Shown here: piece after piece, positions 7,579 to 16,212 of the stretch | Numbering within the stretch: position 1 is the first letter of the stretch | Layout of the letters: every line of letters starts with the position of its first letter | Assembly (NCBI RefSeq): GCF_041821025.1 | Contig: NZ_JBGUAY010000003.1 | Coordinates: forward strand, 62,001 to 126,000 | Source of the DNA: Egicoccus sp. AB-alg6-2 | GTDB taxonomy: Bacteria > Actinomycetota > Nitriliruptoria > Nitriliruptorales > Nitriliruptoraceae | Length of the DNA: 64,000 nt | Direction of reading: 5' to 3' | Made by a program: the position numbers and the translations under genes | The notes under the pieces: generated by a model | Told to the model about the DNA's origin: nothing | The model's input: the letters and a program-made list of their open reading frames with translations, nothing else | Databases searched by the model: none

Positions 7579-9132
7579 TCAGCGACCCGGCACGGTCGGT
7601 GGCGTCGCGCGATTGCCAAGCACGCGTCGCGCCAGGCCGACGGCATCGTGCAGCTGCAGACCGTGGCCCGCGACCTGCAGGAGTGTGCCCGTTGCCCACC
7701 CGTTGAGGATCGGCAGGTGCCCCGGGCTCTCCGGAACCTCGTCGCCCGCCAGGAAGCGGTAGGTCACCTCGCGGACGGCCTGCGTGTCGAGCACGCCGGA
7801 GTGGTGGCCGGGCAGCACCCGGTGTGGCTGGACGACTTCGGCTTCTCCGTCGCTCGGCGATCGTGCCCGATGCGCCCCGACAACGGGATCGACCGTCCCG
7901 CCGACCGTGAGCACACGGGTTCCGGTGGACAAGGGCCCGGCGACACCGGCGTCGACGGTCGCCTGCCAGTCCTGCGCAAGTCCGCCGAGCAGGTCGGAAC
8001 CGACCCGCAACTCGTCCAGTGGCGTCCCCACCATGCCGGCGACGCGGCGCCCCTGGCGGTCGGCGAGGTGGAGGCCGCCGGCGAGGGCGGTACCGAGGAC
8101 GGTGTGCTCACGCGCGGCACGGCCGAGGCTGGCGAGGTCCGAGCCGCGGTGTGGGGACGCGATCGTGACGACGCTGCCGATCCCCGGCAGCGTCGGATCG
8201 TGGGGATCGTGGTAGTTGGCCAGGTAGTGCAGGATGACGACGCCGCCCTGGGAATGTCCGACCAGGTCGACGGGCCGGTGTGGCTGGCGGCGCTGCTGTG
8301 CCCGCAGGTGCTCAGCCAGGCGACGGGCGGCGAGATCGACGCCGCCCCAGGTGTCGGCCGGGCCGTAGGGCTTCGGTCGGCCGCGCTCGTCGAGCCCGGC
8401 GTAGGAGAATCGGGTGGCGCTGTCGTCGCCGTAGCCGAGGTGGTCCGGGTCGATCAGTCGCGTGCCGGTCGCCGAGTTGAGGCCACCCACCGAGACGAGA
8501 TGGTTGGCGTTGGGCGGCACCGCGAAGCCGGGGCGATCGGCGACCGGACTGCCACGCGGTTCCAGACCGCCGAAGCGGCTGCCCGCCCAGGGCTCGTAGG
8601 GGGTGACGTCGAAGTCGCGGAACTCCCACCCGCCGGGTCCGACCAGTGACGGCAGCTTGGCCGGCCCGAGCAGGGTCAGGGGATCGACGTAGACGCCGCC
8701 GCGACGGGCGCCCCAGTGCAGGCCGTGATCGTCGCCTGCGGGGCCGTGCCCGCCAGCAGCCACCACGCCGAGCCGCTGACCGCCGGTCACCTCCTGGCCC
8801 GACCTGACCGCGATGGCGGTCAGCGGTCCGTAGGAGGTCGTCACGCCGTCCGGGTGGGCCACCGTGACCCAGGTGGTGCCAGCGACGTCGCCGGCGTGGG
8901 CGACCACGCCGTCGCCGGCACTGACGACCACGTCGCCTGGTGCGGCCGCCAGGTCCACACCGCGGTGCCCGGCACCGAACTCGTGCACCGGTGCCGCGAA
9001 GCCACGCACCACCTCGAGGTCGACCGGTGGGCGGTAGTGCACCGGTTCGGCGGCCGCTCCCTCGGCAGGCACGAGGGCGGAGGCGATGAGCAACAGGGCG
9101 GCGAGCGCAGCACGCCCGGCACGACGCGGCAT
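7579..9132 (-). CDS. secreted M23 peptidase fused to a lipase-like alpha/beta-hydrolase
   Basis: 517-residue exported protein with two catalytic modules. Residues 1-28 form a signal peptide ending in an Ala-rich cleavage region. Residues 40-155 match the LytM/M23 fold, with metal ligands His56 and Asp60 (GHRGVD) and the HGLHWG motif (His136, His139), implying peptidoglycan cross-bridge cleavage. Residues 205-470 resemble triacylglycerol lipases: GHSQGG with the nucleophile Ser294, then [14 protein letters not shown] Streptomyces M23 gene is known between rpsB and whiG, so the position is conserved. The lipase extension is unusual, and its substrate cannot be read from sequence. Confidence 0.85.
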   Translation of the reverse strand: MPRRAGRAALAALLLIASALVPAEGAAAEPVHYRPPVDLEVVRGFAAPVHEFGAGHRGVDLAAAPGDVVVSAGDGVVAHAGDVAGTTWVTVAHPDGVTTSYGPLTAIAVRSGQEVTGGQRLGVVAAGGHGPAGDDHGLHWGARRGGVYVDPLTLLGPAKLPSLVGPGGWEFRDFDVTPYEPWAGSRFGGLEPRGSPVADRPGFAVPPNANHLVSVGGLNSATGTRLIDPDHLGYGDDSATRFSYAGLDERGRPKPYGPADTWGGVDLAARRLAEHLRAQQRRQPHRPVDLVGHSQGGVVILHYLANYHDPHDPTLPGIGSVVTIASPHRGSDLASLGRAAREHTVLGTALAGGLHLADRQGRRVAGMVGTPLDELRVGSDLLGGLAQDWQATVDAGVAGPLSTGTRVLTVGGTVDPVVGAHRARSPSDGEAEVVQPHRVLPGHHSGVLDTQAVREVTYRFLAGDEVPESPGHLPILNGWATGTLLQVAGHGLQLHDAVGLARRVLGNRATPPTVPGR

Positions 9133-9174
9133 GTCGTATGCGCTTTCCCGCCCCCGCCGGTCAGCAACGTCCGC

Positions 9175-9180
9175 ACCCTA
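9175..9180 (-). promoter_or_regulatory. -10-like box for the M23-lipase gene
   Basis: TAGGGT on the minus strand, 42 bases before the ATG. It lies in the 98-base gap after whiG as read on this strand. Confidence 0.4.
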
Positions 9181-9230
9181 CGCCCCTCAGCCCCCGCCCA
9201 CGCCCGCATCGCCGCCGGCGCTGTGGATGC

Positions 9231-10013
9231 TCAGTTGTGGCCGCTGCGGTCCAACAGCTTCGTGCGCAGCGAGAGCACCGCCTTGGTGTGGATCTGGCAC
9301 ACCCGCGACTCGGTCACGCCGAGCACGTCACCGACCTGCGCGAGCGTCATGCCCTCGAAGTAGTACAGGCCGAGCACGGTCTGCTCGCGGTTGCTCAGCC
9401 GGGTGATCGCCTGGCGAAGCAGTTGCTTGGTCTCGACGTCCTCGTAGGAATCCTCCGGCTGGGCCGCCGAGAGGTCCTGCAGGGTGTCGACCAGCGAGAT
9501 GCGATCGCCCTCCCCGACGTCGAGCGCCTCGTCGAGCGCCGCGACCGAGGTCATCGAGATGCGCAGCAGGGTCTGCTGCAGCTCCTCGACACTGATCTCG
9601 AGGTGTGCGGCCAACTCCTCCTCCGAGGGGCTGCGGTGCAGCTCCGACTCCAGCGCCTGCATGGCCGTCTCGATGCGACGCGCCTTCGACCGCACCGACC
9701 GCGGCACCCAGTCCACCGAACGCAACTCGTCGATGATGGCGCCGCGGATACGCGTGATCGCGTAGGTCTCGAACTTGAAGCCCTTCGTGACGTCGAACTT
9801 CTCGATCGCATCGAGCAACCCGAAGATGCCGTACGAGACGAGGTCGGCATGGTCGACGCTGGCCGGCATACCGACCGCGACACGCCCGGCGACGTACTTC
9901 ACCAACGGCGAGTAGTGCAGGATCAGCCGTTCGCGGATGCCTGGATCCGGCGCTTCGCGATAGCGCTCCCACAGCGCCTGCACGTCGCCGTCGACCCCAC
10001 GCCCCGTCCCCAT
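9231..10013 (-). CDS. whiG: RNA polymerase sigma factor, WhiG/FliA type
   Basis: Sigma-70 family group 3 factor. In Streptomyces WhiG commits aerial hyphae to sporulation; FliA homologues control motility. The 260-residue product has region 2 (LVKYVAGRVAVGMP, DLVSYGIFGLLDAIEKFD, KFETYAITRIRGAIIDELR), region 3 (SPSEEELAAHLEIS) and region 4 with the helix-turn-helix LAQVGDVLGVTESRVCQIH. No flagellar genes are nearby, and the rpsB-M23-whiG order copies Streptomyces, so WhiG is favoured. I use ATG 10013 because a TAGGAT box at 10042-10047 overlaps the only earlier in-frame ATG. Its real regulon in this organism is unknown. Confidence 0.88.
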   Translation of the reverse strand: MGTGRGVDGDVQALWERYREAPDPGIRERLILHYSPLVKYVAGRVAVGMPASVDHADLVSYGIFGLLDAIEKFDVTKGFKFETYAITRIRGAIIDELRSVDWVPRSVRSKARRIETAMQALESELHRSPSEEELAAHLEISVEELQQTLLRISMTSVAALDEALDVGEGDRISLVDTLQDLSAAQPEDSYEDVETKQLLRQAITRLSNREQTVLGLYYFEGMTLAQVGDVLGVTESRVCQIHTKAVLSLRTKLLDRSGHN

Positions 10014-10041
10014 CGTGCGAGCCTTCCCCGGCTGGCCGCCC

Positions 10042-10047
10042 ATCCTA
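10042..10047 (-). promoter_or_regulatory. -10-like box for whiG
   Basis: TAGGAT on the minus strand, 28 bases before the chosen whiG start, overlapping the end of xerC. It suggests whiG can be expressed apart from xerC. Confidence 0.4.
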
Positions 10048-11034
10048 CTGACCGTCGCGTGAAGATCGGCCCGTTCGGGCACGGGGGTGGGCCATGGCAT
10101 GGACCTCACGCAACCGGCCACGGGAGAGGTGGGTGTAGCGCTGGGTCGTGGCCAGTGAGGCATGGCCGAGCAACTCCTGCACCACGCGGATGTCGGCGCC
10201 GCTCTCGAGCAGGTGCGTGGCGAACGAATGTCGCAGCGTGTGCGGCGTGACGTGGCCGACACCGGCCGCGGTCGCCGCCCGTTCGACAGCGCTGCGTGCG
10301 TCCCGGGTTCCGAGCCGGCCACCGCGACCGTTGAGCAGCAACGCATCCTCGGCGCGCTCGCCCGCCAGGGCGGGGCGGGCCGTGGCGAGATAGGCACGGA
10401 GGGCGTCGACCGCCGGTTCGCCGATCGGGGCGATGCGTTCCTTGTCACCCTTGCCGTACAGGCGGACCTGGGCCTGGGGCAGGTCGACCGCGCCGACGTC
10501 CAGGCCGCACGCCTCGCCGACGCGGGCACCGCTCGCATAGAGCAGCTCGAGCAGGGCGCGGTCACGCAGCCCGACCGGCGTTCCCGGGTCGGGCGCGTCG
10601 AGGAGGCGATCCACCTCGTCCGTGCGGAGCACGCGGGGCAGGTGGCGGCCCTGCTTCGGGGACGCGAGCAACGAGGCGGGGTCCACCGCGATCACGTCAC
10701 GACGCTTGAGCAGGGCGAACAGGCTTCGCACGACGCTGGCACGACGCGCGATCGTCGAGCGGGCGTAGCCGCGTTCGCTGGACGTCGCGAGGTAGCGCCG
10801 CAGCGTCAGCAGCTCGACCTCGCCCGGATGCCGGAGGCCCCACCCCGTGCAGGTTCGCGCGAGGTCGCGCGCGTCGCGTCGGTAGGCATCAACGGTGTGC
10901 TCGCCCCGGCCGCGCTCGAGCTCGAGGTGGTCCACGAACATCTCGACCGCGGCGCGCCAGGCGGGTGACAGGTCGTCGGGTTCACCCTCTGCCGGTGGTG
11001 GCGCGGGCTCGACGTCGGATCGCGACCTGGTCAT
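10045..11034 (-). CDS. xerC: tyrosine site-specific recombinase XerC/XerD type
   Basis: Resolves chromosome dimers at dif with its partner and FtsK. The 329-residue product has an N-terminal SAM-like core-binding domain (about 30-115, DHLELERGRGEHTVDAYRRD) and a C-terminal catalytic domain with Arg in SGARVGE, the HTLRHSFATH motif, and LLGHASLATTQRYTH with the nucleophile Tyr. The tail is about 20 residues longer at each end than usual. The ATG at 11034 lacks a ribosome-binding site, so the real start may be internal. XerC versus XerD cannot be settled from one gene. It lies 31 bases upstream of whiG. Confidence 0.9.
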   Translation of the reverse strand: MTRSRSDVEPAPPPAEGEPDDLSPAWRAAVEMFVDHLELERGRGEHTVDAYRRDARDLARTCTGWGLRHPGEVELLTLRRYLATSSERGYARSTIARRASVVRSLFALLKRRDVIAVDPASLLASPKQGRHLPRVLRTDEVDRLLDAPDPGTPVGLRDRALLELLYASGARVGEACGLDVGAVDLPQAQVRLYGKGDKERIAPIGEPAVDALRAYLATARPALAGERAEDALLLNGRGGRLGTRDARSAVERAATAAGVGHVTPHTLRHSFATHLLESGADIRVVQELLGHASLATTQRYTHLSRGRLREVHAMAHPRARTGRSSRDGQ

Positions 11035-11106
11035 CGAGGCGAAGCGTGGTGGTCAGGCCACGCAGTGTCAAGCTCCTGCGACGGACGCCGGCCGTGACGC
11101 TCGGCC

Positions 11107-12285
11107 TCAGGCAGCCGGCACGGAGAACGAGCGCTGCAGGAAGCTGGCCATCTGCGCCCGGGTGACCGGTTCGGCGGGACGGAACGCGCCGTTCGAGCCG
11201 AGGACGATCCCGGCATGGTGCAGCGCCGAGATCGCCGGCGCGTGCACGGAGGCCGGGTCGACGTCGCTGAAGGGCGTGGCCGACGCGGAGGTGAGGGCGT
11301 CCCCGCGGGCGGCCGTGAGCAGGCTCGCCATCTGTTCGCGGGTCACGGCCCGGTTGGGACCGTAGCTGCCGTCGGCCGCGCCCCTGGCGATGCCGGCGGC
11401 GTGCACACGTGCGATCGCATCGGCGTGCGTGTGGGTCGACGGCACGTCGACGAAGGGGGTCGGGTTCGCGGCGGGGGGCAGGGCGAGTGCGGAGGCGAGG
11501 AAGCGTGCCAGCTGCCCGCGGGTCACCTGGTCCGCCGGGCAGTACCGGCGGGCGCCGCAGCCGCTGGTGATGCCGGAGTCCGCGAGCCAGACGATGGCGT
11601 CGTGGTGGGCGAGGGTGGCGGGGACGTCGAGGAACCGCCGGCCGTCCAGCGGCAGGTCACCCCGCTCGCGTGCGGCCACGAGGCTGGGGTAGGGATTCAT
11701 GCGGTGCGTGCCGTAGGGATCGGTGACGCGAGGGTCCTCGATCTCGAAGTGCAGGTGCGGCCAGGACGGCGACGCGTTGCCGGAGTAGCCGAGGAAGCCG
11801 ATCCGTTGACCGCGCTGCACCCGCGTGCCGCGGACGATGCCGTGCGCGTACGCCTCGGTGGGCGGGCCGTCCTGCCGGCCGAGGTGCATGTAGCTGTAGC
11901 GACGGCCGTCGTCGCCACTGACGGTGATGGCGTAGCCCGCGGTGGCGTGGGGTGCCGCACCGTCGAGGCCGGTGATCCAGGTGACGGTGCCCCCGTAGGC
12001 GGCATGGATGGGCAGCCCGTACGCGTTGGCGCCGCCGAGGTCGGCCGCCTTGTGCCACCGGGTGCCCCCGCCGCGCGGGTCGTGGTAGGAGTCGCCGAGG
12101 CTGACCGGCCCGTCCACGGGGAACGTCAGGTCGATGACCGCGTCGTAGGGCGGGCCGGGTACGGGCTCGGCCGGTACCGGCGTCGGGGACACCGGATCGG
12201 AGGTGTCAGCGTGGGCGGCGGTCGCGAACGAGGAGACCGCCACGAGGGCGAGCGCAACGGCGAGCGGGCGGGTACGTCGCGACAT
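11107..12285 (-). CDS. secreted M23 peptidase with three SLH repeats
   Basis: 392-residue wall hydrolase. Residues 1-26 form a signal peptide (cleavage after AHA). Residues 50-200 form an M23 domain with His78 and Asp82 (RWHKAADLG) and the WPHLHFE motif (His177, His179). Residues 215-392 hold three S-layer-homology repeats, each with the F-DV-----H--AI spacing and a TR-QMA-type helix (VTRGQLARFL, VTREQMASLL, VTRAQMASFL). SLH domains usually tether proteins to pyruvylated secondary wall polymers, so this enzyme is probably retained at the cell surface. The Gly-Ser-rich context and two Cys in repeat 1 resemble the SLH-Rpf protein at 40876. Confidence 0.88.
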   Translation of the reverse strand: MSRRTRPLAVALALVAVSSFATAAHADTSDPVSPTPVPAEPVPGPPYDAVIDLTFPVDGPVSLGDSYHDPRGGGTRWHKAADLGGANAYGLPIHAAYGGTVTWITGLDGAAPHATAGYAITVSGDDGRRYSYMHLGRQDGPPTEAYAHGIVRGTRVQRGQRIGFLGYSGNASPSWPHLHFEIEDPRVTDPYGTHRMNPYPSLVAARERGDLPLDGRRFLDVPATLAHHDAIVWLADSGITSGCGARRYCPADQVTRGQLARFLASALALPPAANPTPFVDVPSTHTHADAIARVHAAGIARGAADGSYGPNRAVTREQMASLLTAARGDALTSASATPFSDVDPASVHAPAISALHHAGIVLGSNGAFRPAEPVTRAQMASFLQRSFSVPAA

Positions 12286-12426
12286 GCATCATCCTCGGTC
12301 GGCCCGGCACGGCGGGCGGAGGTCCCTCGATGTCATCGGCCGGTGGCCCGAAAACTGCAGCATCGATGCGCGGCATGCTCATTCTGGCCGGCGACGCCGC
12401 GAAGACCGGGCATTTCGCGCCTGCGG

Positions 12427-13596
12427 TCAGACGTCCCCGGCGGGCGGGCGCCGCAGACGCACGCCGTCGGCGGACTCCGCGACCAGGCCGGCGACCCGCG
12501 CCCGGGTCAGGGCGGCGAGGAGGCGCCCGGGGGCGAGTCCACAACGGTCGGCGAGGACGTCGACCCGCACCGGTCGCGGCCAGCTGCGGGCGAGCACGTC
12601 GTGGACGGCCGCCGGGAGCATGCTGACCGGATCGACGGGTGCCGCGGCGTCGCGGTCCTCGACGTGTGGACGCTCCGCACCGAGGCACTGCAGCAGGTCG
12701 GCCGGGGACGTACAGGGAGCGGCACCTTCGCCGAGGAGGCGGTGCGGCGCCGCCGAACCGCCGGCCCGCACGTCTCCCGGTACCGCGAGCACGCCGCGCC
12801 CCAGGTCGGCGGCCGCACTGGCCGTCAGCAACGCACCGGAGTGCTCACCCCCCTCCACGACGACCACGACGTCGGCGAGGCCGGCGACGATGCGGTTGCG
12901 CGCGCGGACCGTGCCGGGATGCACCGCCTGGTGCGGCAGCAGTTCGGCGACGATCGTGCCGCCATGGTCGACCACGCGGTCGAAGAGGCCGCCGGGCCTG
13001 GCGTGTGGGCGGGGGTAGTCCACGGCATGCCCGCAGCCGAGCACGACCGTCGTGCCGCCGGGTTCCTCGAGGGACGCCTCGTGGGCCGCGGCGTCGACGC
13101 CGGTCGCCCCGCCCGAGACGACGCGGGCCCCGGCCCGCGCCGCGGCTTCGGCGAGCCAGGCGGCGACCCCGCTGCCGTAGCCGCTGGCACGCCGGGCGCC
13201 GACGATCGCCACCGCAGGCCCGTCACCGGGCGGCGTGCCACGCCAGGCCAGCAGTGTCGGTGCATCGGTGTGCGGCCAGCCGTCGGCGAGCCGCCGCGGG
13301 TAGGCGGGGTCGCCGACGAGGGCGACCCGGACCCCGAGTCGCCGCCACACGGCCGCGACGTCGGCGGCAGGCGCGAGCAGGTCCGTCGCGGGGCCGCCGG
13401 CGGCCGCCGCCACGGCCCGGGACGGCGAGGTGTCCGGGTCCGTCGGTTCGCGGTCCCGGGCCTGGCGGCGCAGTGCGTCGAAGCTGTGGCGCGGACGCAG
13501 CGCCCAGCACACGACGGCCAGGACGTCCGCCGGGTCGGTGCCTTCGGCAGCCACCGTCGCGAAGGCGCCGACCGCATCGTTGCGGGCGCCCGTCAC
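12427..13596 (-). CDS. dprA: DNA-processing protein DprA
   Basis: Loads RecA on incoming single-stranded DNA in transformation and is widely conserved outside competent species. The 389-residue product has a helical N-terminal part, then the Rossmann-like domain with AIVGARRASGYG, SGGATGVDAAAHEASL and the RNRIVAGLAD motif with ALLTA-SAAADLGR. A C-terminal winged-helix region (about 310-380) ends it. The usual ARG in SGGARGID is replaced by ATG, a mild variation. The GTG start overlaps the yifB stop (GTGA), so it is the last gene of yraN-yifB-dprA. Confidence 0.93.
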   Translation of the reverse strand: MTGARNDAVGAFATVAAEGTDPADVLAVVCWALRPRHSFDALRRQARDREPTDPDTSPSRAVAAAAGGPATDLLAPAADVAAVWRRLGVRVALVGDPAYPRRLADGWPHTDAPTLLAWRGTPPGDGPAVAIVGARRASGYGSGVAAWLAEAAARAGARVVSGGATGVDAAAHEASLEEPGGTTVVLGCGHAVDYPRPHARPGGLFDRVVDHGGTIVAELLPHQAVHPGTVRARNRIVAGLADVVVVVEGGEHSGALLTASAAADLGRGVLAVPGDVRAGGSAAPHRLLGEGAAPCTSPADLLQCLGAERPHVEDRDAAAPVDPVSMLPAAVHDVLARSWPRPVRVDVLADRCGLAPGRLLAALTRARVAGLVAESADGVRLRRPPAGDV

Positions 13597-15119
13597 ACGC
13601 TCACCGCCTCGACCAGGCGGTAGGCAACCGCTTCCTCGACGTGTTCGACCGTCACGGTCGCGGCCCCGTCGAGGTCGGCGATGGTGCGTGCGACCCGCAG
13701 CGCGCGCTCGAAGGTGCGTGCCGACAGCCCCAGCTCCTCGACCGTGCGGGCCAGCGTCCGCAGGGCGGCGGCGTCACTGGTCGCCCGCAGCGCCTCGCCG
13801 GGAGCATCACGATTGAGCCGGATCCCGCCCCAGCGCCGCATGGCCACCTGCCGGGCGGCCAGCACCCGGGCCGCGACGGTGGCGGTGTCCTCGCCGTCGG
13901 CGGGCCCCGACAGTTGCTCGCGTTCGACCGGGCGCAACTCGACCTGCAGGTCGAGACGGTCGAGCAGCGGCCCCGACAGCCGCGACCGGTACCGCTCGAT
14001 CCGGTCCGGCCGGCAGGTGCAGGCTCGGGCCGAGCTGCCGAGGTAGCCGCAGGGACACGGGTTGGTGGCGGCCACCAGCAGCACGGAGGCCGGATAACGC
14101 ACGGCCGCCCGGGCGCGGGTGATCACCACCTCCCCGCGCTCGAGCGGCTGCCGCAGTGCGTCCAGGACCCAGCGCGGCGTCTCGAGCAGTTCGTCGAGCA
14201 GGAGCAGGCCACGGTGCGCGAGTGACAGCTCGCCAGGGCGGGGGATGCCGCTGCCGCCACCGATCAGCCCGGCTGCCGACACGGAGTGGTGCGGTTCGCG
14301 AAGCGGCGGCTGCAGGCTGAGGGGATCGTCGGCCGCCCGCTCCCCCGCCAGCGACGCGATCGATGCCACCTCGAGGGCGTGCGGCAGCGTCAGTGGTGGC
14401 AGCAGGCCGTGCAGGCGGCGGGCGAGCATGGTCTTGCCGCAGCCGGGCGGACCGGCCAGGAGCAGGTGGTGCCCTCCCGCGGCCGCGAGCTCGACGGCCC
14501 GCCGCGCAACGGCCTGGCCGCGGACGTCGCGCAGGTCCGGCCCCGCCGGGCCGAGGTCGCACGGTGCCGCCACGGCCGCTCGCATCGACTGCTCGCCCCT
14601 CAGGACGGCGGCGAGTTCGGCCAGGTCGCGCACCGCGACCACGCGCAGCCCCTCGACCAGGGCCGCCTCGGGTGCGGCGGGGTCGCCCACCACCAAGCGT
14701 TCGGCGCCGGCGGCGCGGGCGCCGGCCGCGGCCGCCAGCACGCCCGGAACGGCACGGACGTTGCCGTCGAGCCCGAGTTCGCCGAACGCCCACATCCCCT
14801 CGAGCGCCGACTCGGGCGCCTGGCGTGTGGCGACGAGTACCGCCGCCGCGATGGCCAGGTCGAACCCGCTCCCGCCCTTGGGAAGATCGGCCGGGGCCAG
14901 GTTGACGACGATGCGCTCCTTGGGCCAGTCGAGCCGGCAGCGGGCGAACGCGGTCCGCACCCGGTCCCCCGCTTCGCGAACGGCCGCGTCGGGCAGTCCG
15001 ACCAGGCGCAGGCCCGGGATCCCGGGCGCGAGGGCACACTCGACCCGGACCGTTCGTGCCCGTAATCCGACCAGCGCGAGCGCGTGGGCGACGGCCAGGA
15101 CGCCGTGCGGACCACTCAC
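13593..15119 (-). CDS. comM: YifB/ComM family Mg-chelatase-like AAA+ ATPase
   Basis: Hexameric AAA+ protein; ComM of Vibrio promotes branch migration during natural transformation. The 508-residue product has an N-terminal Lon-protease-like fold with PADLPKGGSGFDLAIA, the Walker A motif GPPGCGKTMLARRL near residue 225, Walker B region LLLLDELLETPRWVLDALRQPLE, and a Cys-rich insertion CPCGYLGSSARACTC. The final helical lid carries LSARTFERALRVARTIADL. It overlaps both neighbours by GTGA (yraN upstream, dprA downstream), forming a DNA-processing operon. Confidence 0.93.
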   Translation of the reverse strand: MSGPHGVLAVAHALALVGLRARTVRVECALAPGIPGLRLVGLPDAAVREAGDRVRTAFARCRLDWPKERIVVNLAPADLPKGGSGFDLAIAAAVLVATRQAPESALEGMWAFGELGLDGNVRAVPGVLAAAAGARAAGAERLVVGDPAAPEAALVEGLRVVAVRDLAELAAVLRGEQSMRAAVAAPCDLGPAGPDLRDVRGQAVARRAVELAAAGGHHLLLAGPPGCGKTMLARRLHGLLPPLTLPHALEVASIASLAGERAADDPLSLQPPLREPHHSVSAAGLIGGGSGIPRPGELSLAHRGLLLLDELLETPRWVLDALRQPLERGEVVITRARAAVRYPASVLLVAATNPCPCGYLGSSARACTCRPDRIERYRSRLSGPLLDRLDLQVELRPVEREQLSGPADGEDTATVAARVLAARQVAMRRWGGIRLNRDAPGEALRATSDAAALRTLARTVEELGLSARTFERALRVARTIADLDGAATVTVEHVEEAVAYRLVEAVSV

Positions 15120-15538
15120 AGCGCGTCCCGGACGTGGTGGAGCACGGGGCGACGCCCGAGGTCGATGGCGATCAGGTCCAGCCGGGCGTGCGGCAGCCCG
15201 AGCGCGCTCTGCCTGAGGAAGGCACCGGCCAGGGCCCGCAGCTTCGCGCGCTTGCGTGGTGAGACGGCCTCGAGCGCGCCGCCGAACCGCTGCGCGTCGC
15301 GACGGGTCTTCACCTCGCAGATCACGACGGTGCCCGAGTGCCGGTCCACCGCGACGACGTCGAGCTCACCGCGCAGTTCGCCGGTGGTCAGACGCCAGTT
15401 GCGCGCCACCACCTCGAGTCCGTCGTCGACCTGCAGGTGGTGGGCAGCGAGGTCCTCACCGAGCCGGCCGATGGTTCGCGTTCCGCCGTCGAACTCGGTG
15501 CGTGGCAGGGGGCGCGTGCAGTGTCCGTTGGTGTCCAT
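15116..15538 (-). CDS. yraN: UPF0102 family YraN, endonuclease-like fold
   Basis: 140-residue protein with the Holliday-junction-resolvase/restriction-endonuclease-like core: GRLGEDLAAHHL, then GELDVVAVDR--GTVVICEVKTRR, giving the E-(x)-D...ExK arrangement of metal-dependent nucleases. Biochemical function is not established for the family. First gene of yraN-yifB-dprA. Its ATG at 15538 has no Shine-Dalgarno; instead TAGCGT lies six bases upstream, so the transcript may be leaderless. Confidence 0.9.
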   Translation of the reverse strand: MDTNGHCTRPLPRTEFDGGTRTIGRLGEDLAAHHLQVDDGLEVVARNWRLTTGELRGELDVVAVDRHSGTVVICEVKTRRDAQRFGGALEAVSPRKRAKLRALAGAFLRQSALGLPHARLDLIAIDLGRRPVLHHVRDAL

Positions 15539-15544
15539 GGCCAG

Positions 15545-15550
15545 ACGCTA
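15545..15550 (-). promoter_or_regulatory. -10-like box directly before yraN (leaderless candidate)
   Basis: TAGCGT on the minus strand, followed by six bases and then the ATG of yraN. Transcription would start at or next to the start codon. Confidence 0.5.
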
Positions 15551-15611
15551 CGAGCGTGGCCGCCACCAGCCGCCGAGGAGTTCGCGAGGACCTGGGGAAA
15601 ACCCGGACGGA

Positions 15612-15728
15612 TCAGAACACCCCGAAGGCCCACAGCAGGGCGCCGCCGACGACGACCCCGGCCACCACGAGCAGCCAGATGTCGTTGTTCTTGCCGTCGC
15701 GGTACCGACGCGTCGCGTTGAAACCCAT
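15612..15728 (-). CDS. small membrane protein, 38 residues
   Basis: Starts MGFNATRRYRDGKNNDIWL and continues as one hydrophobic helix (about residues 17-36) ending WAFGVF. A basic N-terminus before the helix predicts an N-inside single-pass membrane protein. It begins 16 bases after the DUF2469 gene on the same strand, so it is probably co-transcribed. The ribosome-binding site is weak (GGGCGG). I do not recognise the family. Support is the position, the clean helix and a stop before the next promoter; it could still be chance. Confidence 0.5.
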   Translation of the reverse strand: MGFNATRRYRDGKNNDIWLLVVAGVVVGGALLWAFGVF

Positions 15729-15744
15729 GTCCGCCCGATGCGTG

Positions 15745-16053
15745 TCAGTCGAAGGCCGGGACGTCGGCCTCGTCGTGGACCAGTTCCTCGACGTTGACGT
15801 CACGGAAGGTCAGCACCCGGACCTCCTTGATGAACCGGGCGGGGCGGTACATGTCCCACACCCAGGCGTCCCTGAGGCGCAGCTCGAACCACAGGTCGCG
15901 GCCCTCGTGCGGCACGACGTCGACCTCGTTGCAGAGGTAGAACCGGCGCTCGGTCTCGACCACGTAGGTGAACATGCGGACGACGTCGCGGTACTCGCGG
16001 TACAGCGACAGCTCGAGGTCGGTCTCGTAGGCGTCGAGGTCGTCGGGGTTCAT
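15745..16053 (-). CDS. DUF2469 family protein
   Basis: 102-residue soluble acidic protein of an actinobacterial family with no established function. It starts MNPDDLDAYETDLELSLYREYRDVV, with the recognisable VETERRFYLCNEVD segment and a Trp-rich middle (DLWFELRLRDAWVWDMYRP). ATG 16053 has GGGAG upstream. The longer reading is a shadow of rnhB. The family is typically next to rnhB and lepB in actinobacteria, as here, where it is divergent from rnhB. Confidence 0.9.
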   Translation of the reverse strand: MNPDDLDAYETDLELSLYREYRDVVRMFTYVVETERRFYLCNEVDVVPHEGRDLWFELRLRDAWVWDMYRPARFIKEVRVLTFRDVNVEELVHDEADVPAFD

Positions 16054-16200
16054 GGGACTCCCAGGAACAGGGGTGCCGGTGGCCGCGGCGTCGGTTGGCG
16101 TCGCCCGGCGGCAGCGTACCGGCCGCTCCCGGTGCGGCCCGGGGCGCCCACGGTGCGCCCGGGGACACGCGTCCGCGCCGGGCGGTGGGAGGCACTTGGG

Positions 16201-16206
16201 TACGGT
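16201..16206 (+). promoter_or_regulatory. -10-like box directly before rnhB (leaderless candidate)
   Basis: TACGGT, then six bases, then the GTG start of rnhB. No Shine-Dalgarno is present between them. Confidence 0.5.
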
Positions 16207-16212
16207 CCCGGC

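Noticed and set aside
12286-12426. Riboswitch or WhiG-dependent promoter before the M23-SLH gene
   Set aside because: No match to the ydaO blocks or to a TAAA-N15-GCCGATAA promoter could be read.
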